From positions 4,154,001 to 4,218,000 of the forward strand of contig JBBELK010000298.1 of NCBI GenBank assembly GCA_037783545.1: a stretch of 64,000 nt of DNA. Direction: 5' to 3'. This DNA is from Henricia sp. BOLD:AAB3569 (Eukaryota > Echinodermata > Asteroidea > Spinulosida > Echinasteridae). Of the stretch, positions 43,335 to 58,300 are shown one piece after another. Made by a program: the position numbers and the translations under genes. The notes below the pieces were generated by a model, which saw nothing but the letters and a program-made list of their open reading frames with translations, did no database searches and was not told the DNA's origin. The stretch's first letter is position 1. Every line of letters begins with the position of its first letter.

Positions 43335-46300
43335 CTAGTAATGAGAAGAAGAAAAAAAAATCAAAATTGATGTGGAAGAAAATTGTTGGAAAGCCAAAAG
43401 CCTCGAAGAAATTACTACAAGCGTCCTTTTTCACTCAGCCACCTTTTGAATGAATTATCTGGGGAAAAAAAATAAGAATCAAGTTTGAAAGTTGTGTTGT
43501 TAGTAGTGAAGGTAAAGTGGATAATTGGGCTGAAGCTGCTGAAATAAAGAAGCAGAACATAGTTTGTCAAGAGAAAATTTCTTTTTTAAAAAGCAGCAAA
43601 AGGAGTGTTGGAAAAATCAAGGTAAGTTACTTCTTCTAGTTTAAGAGAAGACAAAAACATACAGCCTTGGGAAAAAATTACTGGTCCACCTACGACCTGA
43701 CAATTTGTTATGGAACGTCTTATAGCAATAGTTGATGCCATGTAAGCTTTTTGAGCTAATGACTATTGTCTAAGACCAGGATTGTAACGAGTCTTCCCTC
43801 GAGTCCAAAGTCAAGTCAAGTGAAACTACCTTCGAGTCCCAAGTCAAGTCATGTCATGTCAGGCATGTTGGTCAAGCCAGTTTAAGTCAAGTATTTGTTC
43901 AAGTTAATTTCAAAATGAGTGTAAACCCTGAATCTTGCATACGTGTAGGGTATTTTTGTTGTTCTGGCCAACAATGCTTCCATGTTAAAAGAAACTTTAG
44001 TTTTGAAAAACAATTCGGTCCTTAAAATGACAAAAAATTCATAAAAGTTCAATTTCAATCACGTCAAGTCAAGTCAAGTCATTTGAGGTTCGAGTCTCAA
44101 GTCAAGTCACGTCATTTGAGGTTCGAGGCTCAAGTCAAGTCAGTAAAAATCAGGACTCGAGTTGACTCGAGTCCAAGTAATTACAACCCCGTCTAAGACC
44201 AAACATGATAAACATAAGCCCAGTTGCTGCCTTAGAGTGATTTTTATGAATATAAATTCAAGACGTAGGTGGTCCAATAATTGTATCCAAGGCTGTACCG
44301 TATTTGTAAGAAAATATTATCTTGATTGGCAAAACGGGCTCTAGAAAGACCTATTTCCATGTTTGCGGGTTAATGCCTTCTCAAACCTCTAGCAAAGCTT
44401 CGTATAGGGTAGATTCACACCGAGCCTGTTTGTGCCTGAATGCGACGCGCGTCACTTTGAGAAAAAAACGGCGTGAAGGGAACTTGGAGAGAAACGATGC
44501 ACTAAAAATCACAATCACAGAAACACTTTCAGCCCAGGTTAATTCTGTAGGCCTGTCCGCATTGGACTTTTTTTTGTCAAACTTACTAAGACGATGGGTA
44601 CTTTTACCATTTTAATCCAGTGCGGACAGCCTGTAATTTTTCCCGAGTCCAGTGGTTACTTTTCCTGGCCAACTGCTGCACAGGAAAATTGACCAGGCAA
44701 CTTTTCCCGAGACGATAAGTCCAATGCGGACATATCGGGTCGGTAAAAGCGCTCTGGAAGCGTAAGTCTTAGCCGTGAAGGTCATACTGCGAAGGGACAC
44801 TGCGCATGCTCTCCCACGGTCTCGGTAAAATTATCCCGTGCCGAAAAAGTCAAAATGCGGACAGCAGTAAAATTTTGCCATTTTACCATCGTTTCAGTAA
44901 AATCTCCTGACATGGCTTATGGTTTTTAAATCCCTCCATGCCACTTTTTCTTAAAGCGAGGCATTTACTTGCAAAAAGGCTCAGAATGAATCCATCCTTG
45001 CTAAGAAGTTTTTTTGTGACATGCCACAACAAAATAAGCAATGATCACCACATTAAAAAGAAAAAAAATAATGTAGTCAATATCCGATGTATAAACTCAA
45101 GTCAATTCTGGTATCAATGGAAAGCCCATTAATCATCTCAATTACTTCAACCCAAGGATTATATACAAGTTAATGTCTCGCTGACCCCTCATAAGAGCTC
45201 CGTGATAATGCACGGTGCACTATGCATACACACAGTATTAATTTGTAGACTAGCCACCAAGGAGAGCTGCACTTTCATCACACACGGTACCGGTACGACC
45301 CTACAATCATGTCACATTTACGGCCTGGGTAGTAGTTCCAATCAGTGGTATTGGTCATACATTTGTACTAAACACACATTCAATAGTTGATGTCCCAGTG
45401 GCAAAAATAGTCAACTTTTTCAATTGTTTTACATTTCCTATTCAGCAACCATGATTTTGTTTTTACCCAAAAGTCAGAGTTTCTTACAAAGAAAAACGCT
45501 ACAAGCTTTAATGAGAAATTTGTACTAGTTTCTGTAAGGAGTAAAACTAAATCACCAGTTTTCAGAAATCGCTAATAATACCAGAGAGGTTTTGCAAGTG
45601 CATGGATACGGATAGGACGACAGATACGTTACAGGTTTCTTCGGTCATTGTCTATATAATTTACAATGCCTCGTTACACTCATAATTCCTTCCACATCGT
45701 TTTTTCTCAAAGCGATGCACATCGCATTTTTGCGCGAAAATGCTCAGTGTGAATCCACCCAAGGCACTAAACACGTAGCAAACTTTTGGTTTTTCAATGT
45801 TTGTCCTTATTTTTTGTTGCGTTTACGCAGACAGGCTGAAAAGAGTATGGATTATGAATGTCCATAAACTTTTGTTTGTGTGGTTTAAAGCTTTGAATGG
45901 AAAGTATCAGCCGTGTTGTGCGGGGTAGATTTCCTACTGTCGGAAATAGACTCATTTTAGCTAACCCACTGTAGTTTTGCAGTTGCGAAACCACAGAAAT
46001 GCCACTAACGGTGATGAACAGCTAAACATATACGTATGCGAACCATCAGCTTGCAATAACCTCTCTAGTACCACTTTAACAAGATACAGTTTTATCACAC
46101 ACTCACTCCCCTGCAATGCTGTACTGCAACCCAAGTCACCAAGCTTTGCTTATGAGCATATATATTTCTGTGTTAAAATGTAATGTCTCACTCCACCACT
46201 TTAGAAGCCAGTGTTTATTCTTGGGTTTCACTTTCTTGACAACCGGTTGCTATCCGCCATTACTGTGTCCATACTATGGCACGCCAAAGCGAAAATAATT

Positions 46301-49300
46301 TAACTCTTTCACTACGGCACGCCACTCACAGCGGCTCGAGAAATGTCTACTTCCAAACGGAAAGCCGCTGCCAGCGGCTCGCCTTTACACATAAACAAAC
46401 GGTGACCTTCAATTAATTACGTCACAGACCATGAACAAATTCCGTAGTGAAAGAGTTAACACTGATAAATTTTTTTCAACTTTTTATAAATTTAACATAA
46501 AAAATCATGGCCAGATATCGCATCAACACAATTTTCGTTTCCGTCGAGTTGTCCGGGTGATAAGTTCCTTGGGACTGAGTTGACCTGCACACGGCACGAG
46601 TTTCTGGTCATGTGACATGTGTGATAGATGGAACACGTGTGTGATGTGCCCGCAACTGAAATGTCACATGAAATGTTGCCACATTTTTCACAAATTGTTG
46701 CAGGGAATTTTTTTTTTAATGTTGACGCATTATTTTCGCAAATGTTGCGCAAGAAAAAAAAAAAGGTTGCCATGACTTTTAAATGTTGATAGACTGTTCA
46801 AAACCGGCATACCGTGCTTTTGTTGGCAGAGTTTTTAAAAATGCTGAGACTTGTTTTTCAGGATTGATGGTAGAACTATCAGTGTTGAATTATTTTCGCT
46901 TTGGTGTGCCATAGTATGGACACAGTAATGGCGGATAACAACCGGTTGTCAAGAAAGTGAAACCCAAGAATAGAGCGGTTTCACACTGTCACAAGTCACT
47001 AAACATCCGTGTTTGTCCTCCAGAGCCTCAAGCTTTTCTGCTAGCAGCCACATGCATTTCCGCAATTGGCTACATTGTTCTCTCCCCGATCTGGAGGACA
47101 AACACAGGAGGGCGTAGTGACCCGTGACAGTGTAAAACCGCCCAATAGCAGGTATTTCAGAATACAGGTTAATGTTCCATCGAATCCCTTGCCAAATTGA
47201 CACTTTCTCACCATGCACTTTCTATCCAGAATGTCGCCATAACTGCCACGTCTGCTGGTATCATGCACAGCCTACAACAAGGGGAATCTATGTTACACTG
47301 ACCACATTCGGTAAAGTCACAGGGTAAAAAAAAACACATCTGGACCCATTTCTATGATGTCATAACATGATTTTTCGATGTTGGAGGGAACGGATGTAGG
47401 CATCCAAGTAATTTTTGTTCGATACTGGCGTATAGGAGTTGCAATCATGTAGGCTTAACTTTAAAATGAACACACTATTAGTATTAGGTATGGTGCCTAA
47501 ACATGGTAGGACAGAAAAATCATATAGGGCCTCATTGGGATTTTAGCTCACGACCTCCGACATTCCAGACAGATGCTCTACCAGCTGAGCTATTAAGGCA
47601 CAGTGATATATACTCTCTCAGGTTTTCCCAATGAATAAACCAGATTTTCGGTGTTGCATGGGTGCACAAATAAGCAAAGTGTATGTGCAGTATTTAGTAT
47701 AAATATTGAGTTGGGGGTACTGACCGTATCGAATAACTGCCATCGTTTAGGGTAGTTTCTTTGTTTCTTATTTGAAGGCACAAGCCCGTCAGCAATGCGC
47801 GCGCGCCAAATTCGTGCCACGAAATACGCAGCTCCGTGTCTTTGCTATGGAGCTGCGTATTTCGTGGCACGAATTTGGCGCGCGCGCATTGCTGACGAGC
47901 CTGTGCCTTTAAAGACATGCATGCTTGCACATTTTTGCTTACATTGTCGACCACTTTAAATCACGAAAGTTGCCCTATTCGATATGGTCTATTGAACCAA
48001 ACTAGAGTGCCACCAAGTTTTCGCACTGCGTCCGTTTCGAAAATTATCAAAAAAGACTACCGGTATTTGAATTACAAAATATTCATGTGGTTTTATCTTA
48101 AAACTGAAATATACAGGACACATATGACATTCAGTCACTAATGCACATCTATTGTCCTTGGGTTCTATAGATGTGCACTAGTACCCTCATTGCCAGTCAA
48201 TATACAATGGAAAACGGGGAAGGGTGCTATATAAGCTACGCTGTTTCTACCATCTAAAACCTGGGGAAAGAGGGGGAAAAAATGACCGCTTAATCTCACC
48301 GTGGCGTCCCTTTCTGCAATGTCGCCAAGGCTGTGTCTTTCCCGAAATTTCTATCACAGGGAGCGAAAAACCACATATTCAAATACTATAGGATGTTTAC
48401 TTTACTTTAAAGTAAAGACCATATGTTTTTTTCAGTTACAAAGTAAAACTGCACGTTAGATGGTGGAATCGTGAGTGGTAACTGATGTGTAGACCAACAA
48501 AAAGTACTAAGTAACGACAAAGACATGCTAAAGCACTTTTCAACTTGTACTCATCAGAGCAAAAGGCAAGAATGGCGTGGTGACGCTATCGACAAAAGTA
48601 AGGCTAAAGGCGGAAATGACGTGTTCAGAATGTTCGACAACAGCAGGGAGCATGCTACTGTGCATGCGCAGTTAGACTAGCGGTTCGCATTAAACAGCAT
48701 GTCCCATCCTCCATCTGCAGCAACTTGCCTGCTTCCCGCAAACAGCCATCGCGTGTTTGCAAGAATGCTCGCAAAGCTGTCACACAGCCAGAATGCACAT
48801 CTGCTATAGGACAACACTTGCTTGATCACCCCGAGTGCTCGTAGCAATACAGCGAACTGCAGTTCCCTGTACTGGCCAGAGCACGCAGTATCATGCATCT
48901 GCACATGCTCGAGGCTACATTAATTCACTTCACAAAACCCATGTTGTGTCGTCCGAAAGAATTTGTGCACACGCTACATTTGGTCTAACTGCGCATGCAC
49001 TGTAGCGTGCTCCCTGCTGTTGTCGAGCTGACCAATTAGCGAGCAGCATTCTAAACACGTCATTCCCACCTTCAGCCTTATATTATTGTCGATAGTGTCA
49101 CCCACGCCATTGTTGCATTTTGCCCTGATGAGTGCAAGTCGAAAAGTGTTTTAGCATGTCTTTGTCGTTACTTAATTATATTTTCCGATTTTGCAGTACC
49201 AAACACTTATTTAACACACACAAGTCAACATCACAGCTACTGACATAGTATTAACAACACATCGGTGTCTGTGTCCTTGCATGTGGGTCTTTCCAAAGTA

Positions 49301-52300
49301 AATGGGGCATTTTGGCAACTCAGGCCATATTTTTTAGGAAATACCCTTGTCTGGTCTTAAAATAAAAGAAAAAAGTTTGTTGTTCTCAGGAGATAACTTA
49401 TTAGGCCCAAAAAGGGTTACAAATAGTGTGACAACATGCCTTTCTAAAAACCCTGTGTACAAATTTCCAATATACGCTCGTAACCGGGACGGATACTTGT
49501 GTTACATTTTAAGCCGTCCGGTTGAACAATTTTGTTTCAGCAAACTGTGTCGCTTTAAATCTCAGTGGCGACACACGATACAAACAAATAAGGCTGCTTG
49601 TTCATTTATGATGAATGTCATTGGTAAAATTTAGGTACAACAAATTGACAAATTGGACAGTTTTATTTGTTTTTGTGCAGTGATAGATTTCGAGATTTAG
49701 ATTTATTCTGCGACAAAAAAAAGAAAAAAATTGTTTTCAGTCAAAATGTTAAAAACCTAGGATTAAATGTCCCTACCTGAGCATGACTCTGATATTTCTT
49801 AGAGACTTTGCCCACGATGTAGATCTGTGATGGTTGCAAGCCGATGGTAGAATACACCCAGATGTCTTTACTGGACCCGTAGGCTGCATGGAGTACCATC
49901 TTATGCTGCATGGGGTAAAGAGTAAAGGTTAGATGGCAAAGGTCATAAGAGCTGTAATGGTTGTACTTGGGTTGTTCAGTAAATTGCACGCATGTTTCTA
50001 GAAACAAGTTAGACCCCACTCTCACTGGAGAAATCGCTTCGTTTGAAGATGATTAGTTAATCATCGTTAATTAATGAAGCGTGCGTTCATATATCACCTA
50101 ACAAAGATCGAATGAAGCCGTGGGTGGTCGTACATGTGCGTCGCGCAACAAGTACCGAGCTTCAAGCGTCTAGACACGCTGTGTGGTTTTCCAGCGGCGC
50201 GTCAAAAACAACTCTTGCTAGGCGCTCGACGCACAACGCGATTGTGCAAATCGCTTCGTCGAACGAAAGGGAGCCTTTCATACTACAAATTTGCTTCATC
50301 GAACGAAGCGATTCTAATCATCGTCGAACGAAGCGACGTGCATTCACATCAGGAAAACTCTTTGTCGAATCATCGATGAATCATATTCGAACGAAGCGAT
50401 TTCTCTCGTGAGAACGGGGTCCTAATCTACATGATTGGTAAACCGTTACAAGCAGTTTCACCTCCCTGTGTGATTGACGATATGCATGATTAAAACCAAC
50501 CTGAGTAAAAGTCAGCTCTGTACTTCGTCTAATTTTTCAGAAAACAGTCAAAAATTGTGTCGTTATTCTACCGAATGCTTTACAGTCACTTCACCTAAAA
50601 ACCACTTTGCCCTGGCGGTTAGGCGAAGCGGTTTTTAGGCAAAGTTTTTTTTTGGGTAAAGTGTTTTTTTGGGCGAAGTGGCTTTTGGGCGAAGTGGTCC
50701 AGGGCGAAGTAGTCCAGGGCGAAGTGACAAACATCGTTTAAAAAAATAATTTTTGTCTCATGAGACGAAAATGAATTGTTTTACTAATTTCTCAAAGACT
50801 ATAGCACTTCAGTCTTTTATTTATCAACAGCCTCATTGATTGCTTTCGATGACGTAGAACATACGGGAATGTGTGGTGGTCAACAGTCACGTGCGTACAC
50901 GCGCGCGCCAATAGACGCACATGAACACGCCTAAAAAATACTCACCCGCGTATTTTCAATCGAAGATGCCGCACGCGGGCGTTGTGATACGTTCAAATTA
51001 TTGAGCATGCACTCGGCTTGTAAAAACGAAAGTCCTTTTACTTGATCGCGATTTAGCCTGAAGAAATGTGTTTTTGTCTTTCTCGATACAACAGCCATGG
51101 CGCAACAACATAAAGCAAGGTTAAGCAACAGAGTTAAGTGCAACCAATGCGCTTTTCTTGCTCCTTTTTTGCCGGTTATTACTCGAGCCACGTGGGTCAT
51201 GAAAAATGCCCACCAAAATGGTCGATGGAAGGGGTGACGTCACTGGAAAGCAATCAATAGACTTATCATAGTTTTGATCAAGGCTGTAGTCAAGTCCATA
51301 CTTTCCATGTCTGAGTCCCAGTCCAAGTCCAAATCCTTAGTACCAGAGTCCTTGAGTCCAAGTCCAGCATACATCCGAGTCCTCAGCAGGCCGAGTCCGA
51401 GTCCTTGTGTCAGTCTCAAGTGCATTACTGTCAGTGTCAATGATCATCCCTATGATCTCTGGCAGCTCGTAAGTTTGCCTTAGGCCAAGAAAAATATTTC
51501 TTTGGCAGTTTAATACATTCCAATTGCTCAAAATCATTTCAAGCGGTTGAAATGTCACATTCTCAACATTTCATTTCACTTGTTCAAACTTATTTTGGGC
51601 CCAAACAATTTGTAATATGCGCTTGAAATAATTTACCAGCACTCGTAATAATATACTTTTTGTAAAATGTATTTTAATGTATTTTAATGTATGTGATGGA
51701 TTTTGTGTACATGTGAATGATAAGGGACTTTTTTTAAGAAAACCACCTTCAGTTGTCAATTTCCAGCATGAAATACAATTTTGGATGGAAATAAATTAAT
51801 GTGATGTTTGTTACCATTAATTGCTATCAACACTTTGAGTAAGGTTTTTCTTGTCAACTCACGAAAAACAAAATTGGGTCATTGCAAATGATGCAATAGG
51901 CCTTACAAGATTAGGGGTGCTGGAACACATTTCAAGTTTTTTTAGACAGCACCTTTTGGGAAAGTTATCTGCTTTAAATGATGCGATAATAGATCCACAA
52001 GGCACATACTTATGCATGATGCATGAGTCAGTTAGCATGTTTCTATTGAAGATCCGGAATTTTACCGGTAAACCCATTTACCGGTAAAAAGCGGGTAATG
52101 CGAAGTTTCTACTGAGCCGCTCTATCTGAGCCGGATAAAGGTCACATGCAGGGGTCATGCACAGGCATTGGATCAGTCATTGTGCGTTAACATATTTACG
52201 TTTTCCTTTCTCGAGAAGGAAAATTGCCGGGGAAAATTCTCCCCGCCATTTACCGGATAAGACCCGTTTCTACTGAGCACATTTTCCGTCTTTTTCGGCA

Positions 52301-55300
52301 TTGTCCGGTAAACGGGTCTCAACAGAAACACACCCAGTGTGATCATCCAGCTACTGAAGATTGTTGTAGTGCAAATGTCTATACATGTACAAATGTTTGG
52401 TGTCTAATGGATTGAAAGAATATAACCTCATATTTCACTAATGTGGAAAGGTATTAAATTATTTTATTCATACATGTACAGTATGTACCTGTTCGGATAG
52501 GCTCCTGAGATAGCTGGCTTTCTGCCTGAGGGGATCTGTAGTCAAACCATCGATAAAATACACCATGCCGTGTGGGAAGTTGTGCTGGGCCAGCCAGGCA
52601 ACCACCTTCTGTTTCTGCATGCTGGGGCGGGCTGTGATGTAGATGATCAAGTAGTTTAGGTCCTGCCAATGCCTACAGAAATATGGCAAGATATGAGAAA
52701 AGTTTAAAAACGTCCTGGCAGCCTCATTTCAGATGTTGAGCCATTGTATTACGTCACGTGTCTTTTCATTTGCAAATATTATCACAAAAGAAAGCACTGA
52801 GACCCTCCTCTATACTGATGAGATGCAGATGACTGCCTAGTGGTACGGCGTGCTGTAAATAGAGGTAAGGCACGAGGTCAAAATAGAAACGGTCTGTATA
52901 CCGGGAAACGGTACGAAAACGATACACCGTTGCACGGTGTTTTCAGTGAACAAGCAAACGATTCAACTTGTCTGGCCAGACGATAGATAATTGGCAATGT
53001 TCAACCCGGCCCACGTTCGCTGAACAATAGAGAGCTTATCGGATTACGGGCCATTGTGTGACTACTCCTGGCTGACTGGCCGTCACTGTTTATCACGTGA
53101 CCGCCTGAACAAGGGTGTTTAACCACAGCCCATTCATGCCCCGGGGTGTGCCCGGCTGGAGAGTCGGGCAGCTCCCTTTAAAGTCGTCGGCCAGTAGCAG
53201 CCTTTTGTTCCCTGCGTGCAGGCGGCTAGTTGTAAACCTGTCAATCATCGACCAACCCAGCAAGTTGGAAATGGTTCCCTTTAAACCGGCACATGGTTTT
53301 CTATCAACAGAGAAACGATTTGAAGAGGGATTAACTCGAATCTATTTTGACCTCGCGCCTAACTTGAAACTGTCCAATGGAGAACACCGTTTTCTGGGAG
53401 CTTTTATCCACTTGATGCCGAAAGACGTGTAAACACGTTCTGGCAATACATAGTCACAGGGGCGGTTGACAAGTTAAATGTCAGCTTTGCCGCTGTCTTC
53501 CACGGCTGGCGTATAAACATGTCCATTATCCACCATTCATTAGTACACACCGTGTTTTGAACTTGATGGCTGTAGATGGCCTGTCAGTGTAGCAAATCTC
53601 GCTCCATGGTGGCCGCCTTAGAGTTTTGTAAAGTATGGTTTCATACAATGAATGTAGAAATGACTCTCAAGAGTCAGTATTTGTGATGCTTAACCTGGGG
53701 CGCGTTCAATAGCACAATACGTATGCCGGTATTGGCCATAATGGCATACCCAAAAAGTTGAACGCAATACGTATTGCATCCCAACAATCCCAACTCGAAT
53801 GTGGAATGCTTTCCATACCAAGATGGCGGACGGATGGGGTCCGGTGGAGGGAAATTTTTTGTGCACACTTTTCCTGCTTAAAGTGGTTAAATATTGTCAT
53901 CAGCATTTCATGCTTACAAATTTAACGCGCCCCCCCTTTTCAAAATCCTGGATCCGTCCCTGGTTCCAAAAGCCATTTCGGTTGCAGCATACCGACGCTG
54001 CCATACCGTACGTATTTTGGGATTGCGCTGTTGAACACGCCTCTGGTATTAACGTTTGGCCAATCATATCTGCCTTTTAATAAATAAATGGTATTTTTAG
54101 CCAAAAATAATCCCGGCATCAACAGCATTCTTAAAGATACAGGAAATATCGCCTTTGAAACAAATTTGAAAATGATTGGTTGATCAGAACTAATTCTTTT
54201 TTTGGAGCGTATACTTTACCTGACCACATCCACAGCTCCGGCCCTGACTTTAGGGTCTCGGCCCATGATAGACACGCTAGCAGTGAAAGATCCATCAATG
54301 CTAAAGATGACACATTCACACTTGGGTGGTACAATGGCGAGGTAGCCCTCGGCAGACGTGTGGTCCCCTCTAGAAAATGAGCAAAATAAGCAATGGAAAA
54401 CAAATACTTCAAAATTACTTGGTTCTGTGTTTCACAAAAGCCATGTTCTGTTGTACCACAATGGGGAGCAGTGATCTCCACTGCCAGTTTTGTCCGGGCG
54501 GCGCGCCCCGACAAAATCATCACAGGTACCGTTATAGCGCCTGGACAAAAACATTCTGCCCGGACAAAAAACTCGGCCGCCTGGACAAAAAACTCGGCCG
54601 CCCGGACAAAAATAATGAATTTTCCCCTCTAAAACACTGTGAAAGTACAGCCAAGTTATTTCAAATTGAGGTGTAAAATTCACCAAACATGATTTGCTTG
54701 CTATTATTGATCACTTAACACACAAATCTATCGCATCAACGTCGATATAACGGCCTTGACAGTTGCATGCATTTGTTTTGAACAGCGCCCTCAAGTGGTG
54801 AATGTGTTCATCTTTTGCGGGCGCTGCATGCTCAGCGCAGTGGCGTAGCAAGGTACGGGTGGATCATTGCGAGCGCGTGCGTGGCCCATTATAAATCGTT
54901 GCCCCCCCACTGAGCGACATCGGCGCGCCGGGACAAAATATGGACCAGTGGAGAATACTGGAGAGGTGTTTTAAATTCATAACTTGAAGTGATTTCATTT
55001 GTGGAAAGGTGGCTTGATTTGCGAGAAAATGACTTGGTCACAATCCAGTCCAATGTTTAGTTCCAGTTTAGTCCAATGTTTAGCTTTTATTTGCATGTAA
55101 CCTTTGTACTAAAGGCCCGTCTACACAAGCCAACATTTGTTAGCCAACAAGGACCAACATGAAGTTGGAACTTGTTGGGCAGTGCATGGATATGATGTGC
55201 TCGACCGTGCAAACCAACATGTTCCAGCATATCTTGACTGCAGTTGGTTGCTGCCTTCACGTGGCAGGCGTTCTAAACTGCTATTGGCCCATTTCTCTAA

Positions 55301-58300
55301 CAAGCTCCAACAAAGTCGGGCGATAGGAACATGTTCAAACTAGTTCCAACTTGTTGGATGTTGTTGGACGTTGTCTGGAGTGACGTCTACACCAACCAAC
55401 TTTTGGTCAGACATGTGTTGGACCTTGTTGGCCAACAAATGTTGGTTCGTGTAGACGGGACTTAAGGCTGACTGTCCAAATTCTTCACATTCAAATGGAG
55501 GTGCAGTTTAGAAAGTCCACACACTATTCTGTTGTTGCTATGTGGTGCACGCCATTGCCTACCAACAGACAGTCTGATTGCTTCAAGCCGTTCTCCCCTA
55601 CGATGAAAGTGGTATTGATTCTGTACTGCACAACTGTCGCATGCACCCGGTCACATTACATAGCAATAGAAATTTAGTCTAGTCATACTATAGACTATGT
55701 ACATGTAAGTCTCGCGGCAAAGGTCAAATCTGAGCTTCCGGGCACAACACGACTAAAACGCCTATTCCTATAACACGGGCGAGATTTTGTTTTTGTATAT
55801 AAATTTGTCTGTCCAATCTTAAGTATACAACCGACCCGAAAGTGATTCGGGTAACTAAAATGTTTTTTTACAATATATAATACATTTCGTGACCTGAATA
55901 AATTTCTCTGCTAGCATATTCTTCATCCAATTTGGAATGGATGACCCAAGTGTGGATTCATGTGAAAATGAATGCTTCGAACTTGGGCACTCAAAAAAAA
56001 AGTCTGCAAGCTCTACTTTTGGTAGATGGCGTTTCGCCTATCACTAGCGAGGTCTGTATGTACACTGTAGGCCTACGTACGTCGGCTGCTGTGCGTGTTG
56101 CATATCTTTTGCTGCATGTAGTTTACGATCTTCAAAGATTGACTTGTCGGCTCAGAAAAGATCGTGAATTTTTTCATTTTGATTGCTTATTTTTGATTAT
56201 ATACCCCACTTCATCAATTGGAATGCAAGATTTTATTTAGAGATACGCTTTTTGGGCCGTCTGAGTTTACAAAAACCTGCGTAAACAAAATAATATAAGA
56301 ATTTCGCTCGCGACGTGCATTGAAGAGATAAGGTCTTGTGCCCAGAAATAACAGTGGTCTCGCGCTGTCTCGTGCGTTCGCGAGGTCAACTCTATTGTGT
56401 GTATGTGAAAGGAGGATATTTAGTACATCCGACACTATTCATGCGAAACATACAAAAAGCTAATTAAGCCCTCCCACTTAGTTACTGTTGCTATGCCTCA
56501 CAAGCCATCGCAAAATTGGCGACACACAACGCTGGCAACAATTACATGACACAGGGCTTGAGCATGAAAAGCACAAATTCATTTGATTGGGAAATATCCC
56601 GACAATACTTCAAAGGTATAGGGGTCATTCTATAAATTTGGGGTCCAACGTGTGACATTTTTCTGTCCCCGTTACACCTGACATACTGCTATTTGCCATA
56701 CAAGTATCATTAAAAATGAAATAGAGAGCATTTAAAGAATATGTCCTGAATTTACAAACTAAACAGTTTACAAGATGTCACATGTAACGGGGACAGAAAA
56801 ATTGGACCCCAAATTTATAGAATGACCATCTATGTACCTAGAGGACCTGGAAGAAATCACTGTAGAACAACAGTTTTGAAAGCAATTCCAAAGTGACTGG
56901 TCAATCAGTGCGCCGAGTTCACTATATTAAACAACCTTTTTTAATCAGATCAAGAATTAATATTTTAAGAAAATGTAAGAGTATATATTGTGAACAAAAG
57001 GAAAACGACACATACCTAACAACCATCTTGACAGGATAAATGCCCTGACTGAGGCTTCGAGTAGCCGGTACCGCATAGGACAGTCGACCATGACTGTTGG
57101 TCATCTCAGTGGCAAAGTGGACCCACTCACCAGAAGGCGGTTGTGTGACAATGTGGATGTCAACCTGTGGGGAAATGGTCAAATGTGACGCATTCTGCAA
57201 AAATGAGTCGCGCCTTGCACAGCCTAGGACGAGTCTTTGTGACCATAACTAGATATCAGTGGTGGATCCAGGCTTATTAAAATATGATTTATAAATACCT
57301 TAGACAGTTTACGCATCCCTATTGGCTGAAAGCACATCACGTGGGCAGTTTTAAACGGACGATAAAAGCCCAGTCAGTCTTAAACACTTTTGAGCCTGGC
57401 TCGCAGTCGCGCCCTGGTCAGCGCGTATGGAACACGCACACGCACACAGAAACTGCATGCTCCCGAAAGCAAACTGTAACAAGTACCCAGTCAAAAGCGC
57501 GAGCGTGAAATGCCGCTCACAACAGTAAAGACATCCAAGCTTTTATGTCTTAGCTAAGACGTCCTAACTTTTGGATATTGCAAGGCATTTTTCAATGTGT
57601 CTTAGCTAAGATGTTATAAACCCAGTTAGGACATGTGTCTCAGACTTAAGATGGTTATATTGCAATCCACCCCAGATCTCTATGAATGATCATTATTGCG
57701 TGTATAAGGCTTTGGCTCTGACTGCTTTGCTAACCTTTTCCCCCGTCAGTGTGACCATATCCAGTGAGCTGTACATGAATCTTCCCATCAGTGTTTGGGG
57801 TGCTCCCTCCAGGCATATCATGTCATGGCATCGGTGGTTGGGGTTCACATTTTGCTGTGAGAAAAACAAATTACATATGCCGTTAAAGGAAAACACCGGC
57901 TTACTGTTTACATAATGTAGCAATCTAGCATTCTTGACAATAATTTTTCGATGGTCGTTGTGAAAAACAATTATCAAAATGTCACGTAATTAACTAGAAA
58001 TGTTTAAAATTAACAAAAGAGGCCAAATGTTGGGCTATACGCTTTACCAGCCGCTCTGCGCTGTATTATGTATCATGTGTTTGTAAATAAAGGTGGCGTG
58101 CGATATGGGTCCACAAATGCAACTCACACTTCGCACTGGTTTCTATGGCTGAAAATAAAACTAACTCCAAGACCATGTGACTTATCTGAACCAGAAATCT
58201 AGTTCAGATAAATCATGTGACCTTGATTTTTTTTTTTTAATGCTAAAAAACGGCCAAATTTTGTGGTTTCTTTTTAGGATCTAAGCCTATTGAGTTTATT

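Noticed and set aside
50112..50411. 99-codon open frame
   Set aside because: It lies wholly within a foldback element, and its Arg/Ser-rich product reflects the CGAACGAAGCG repeat.
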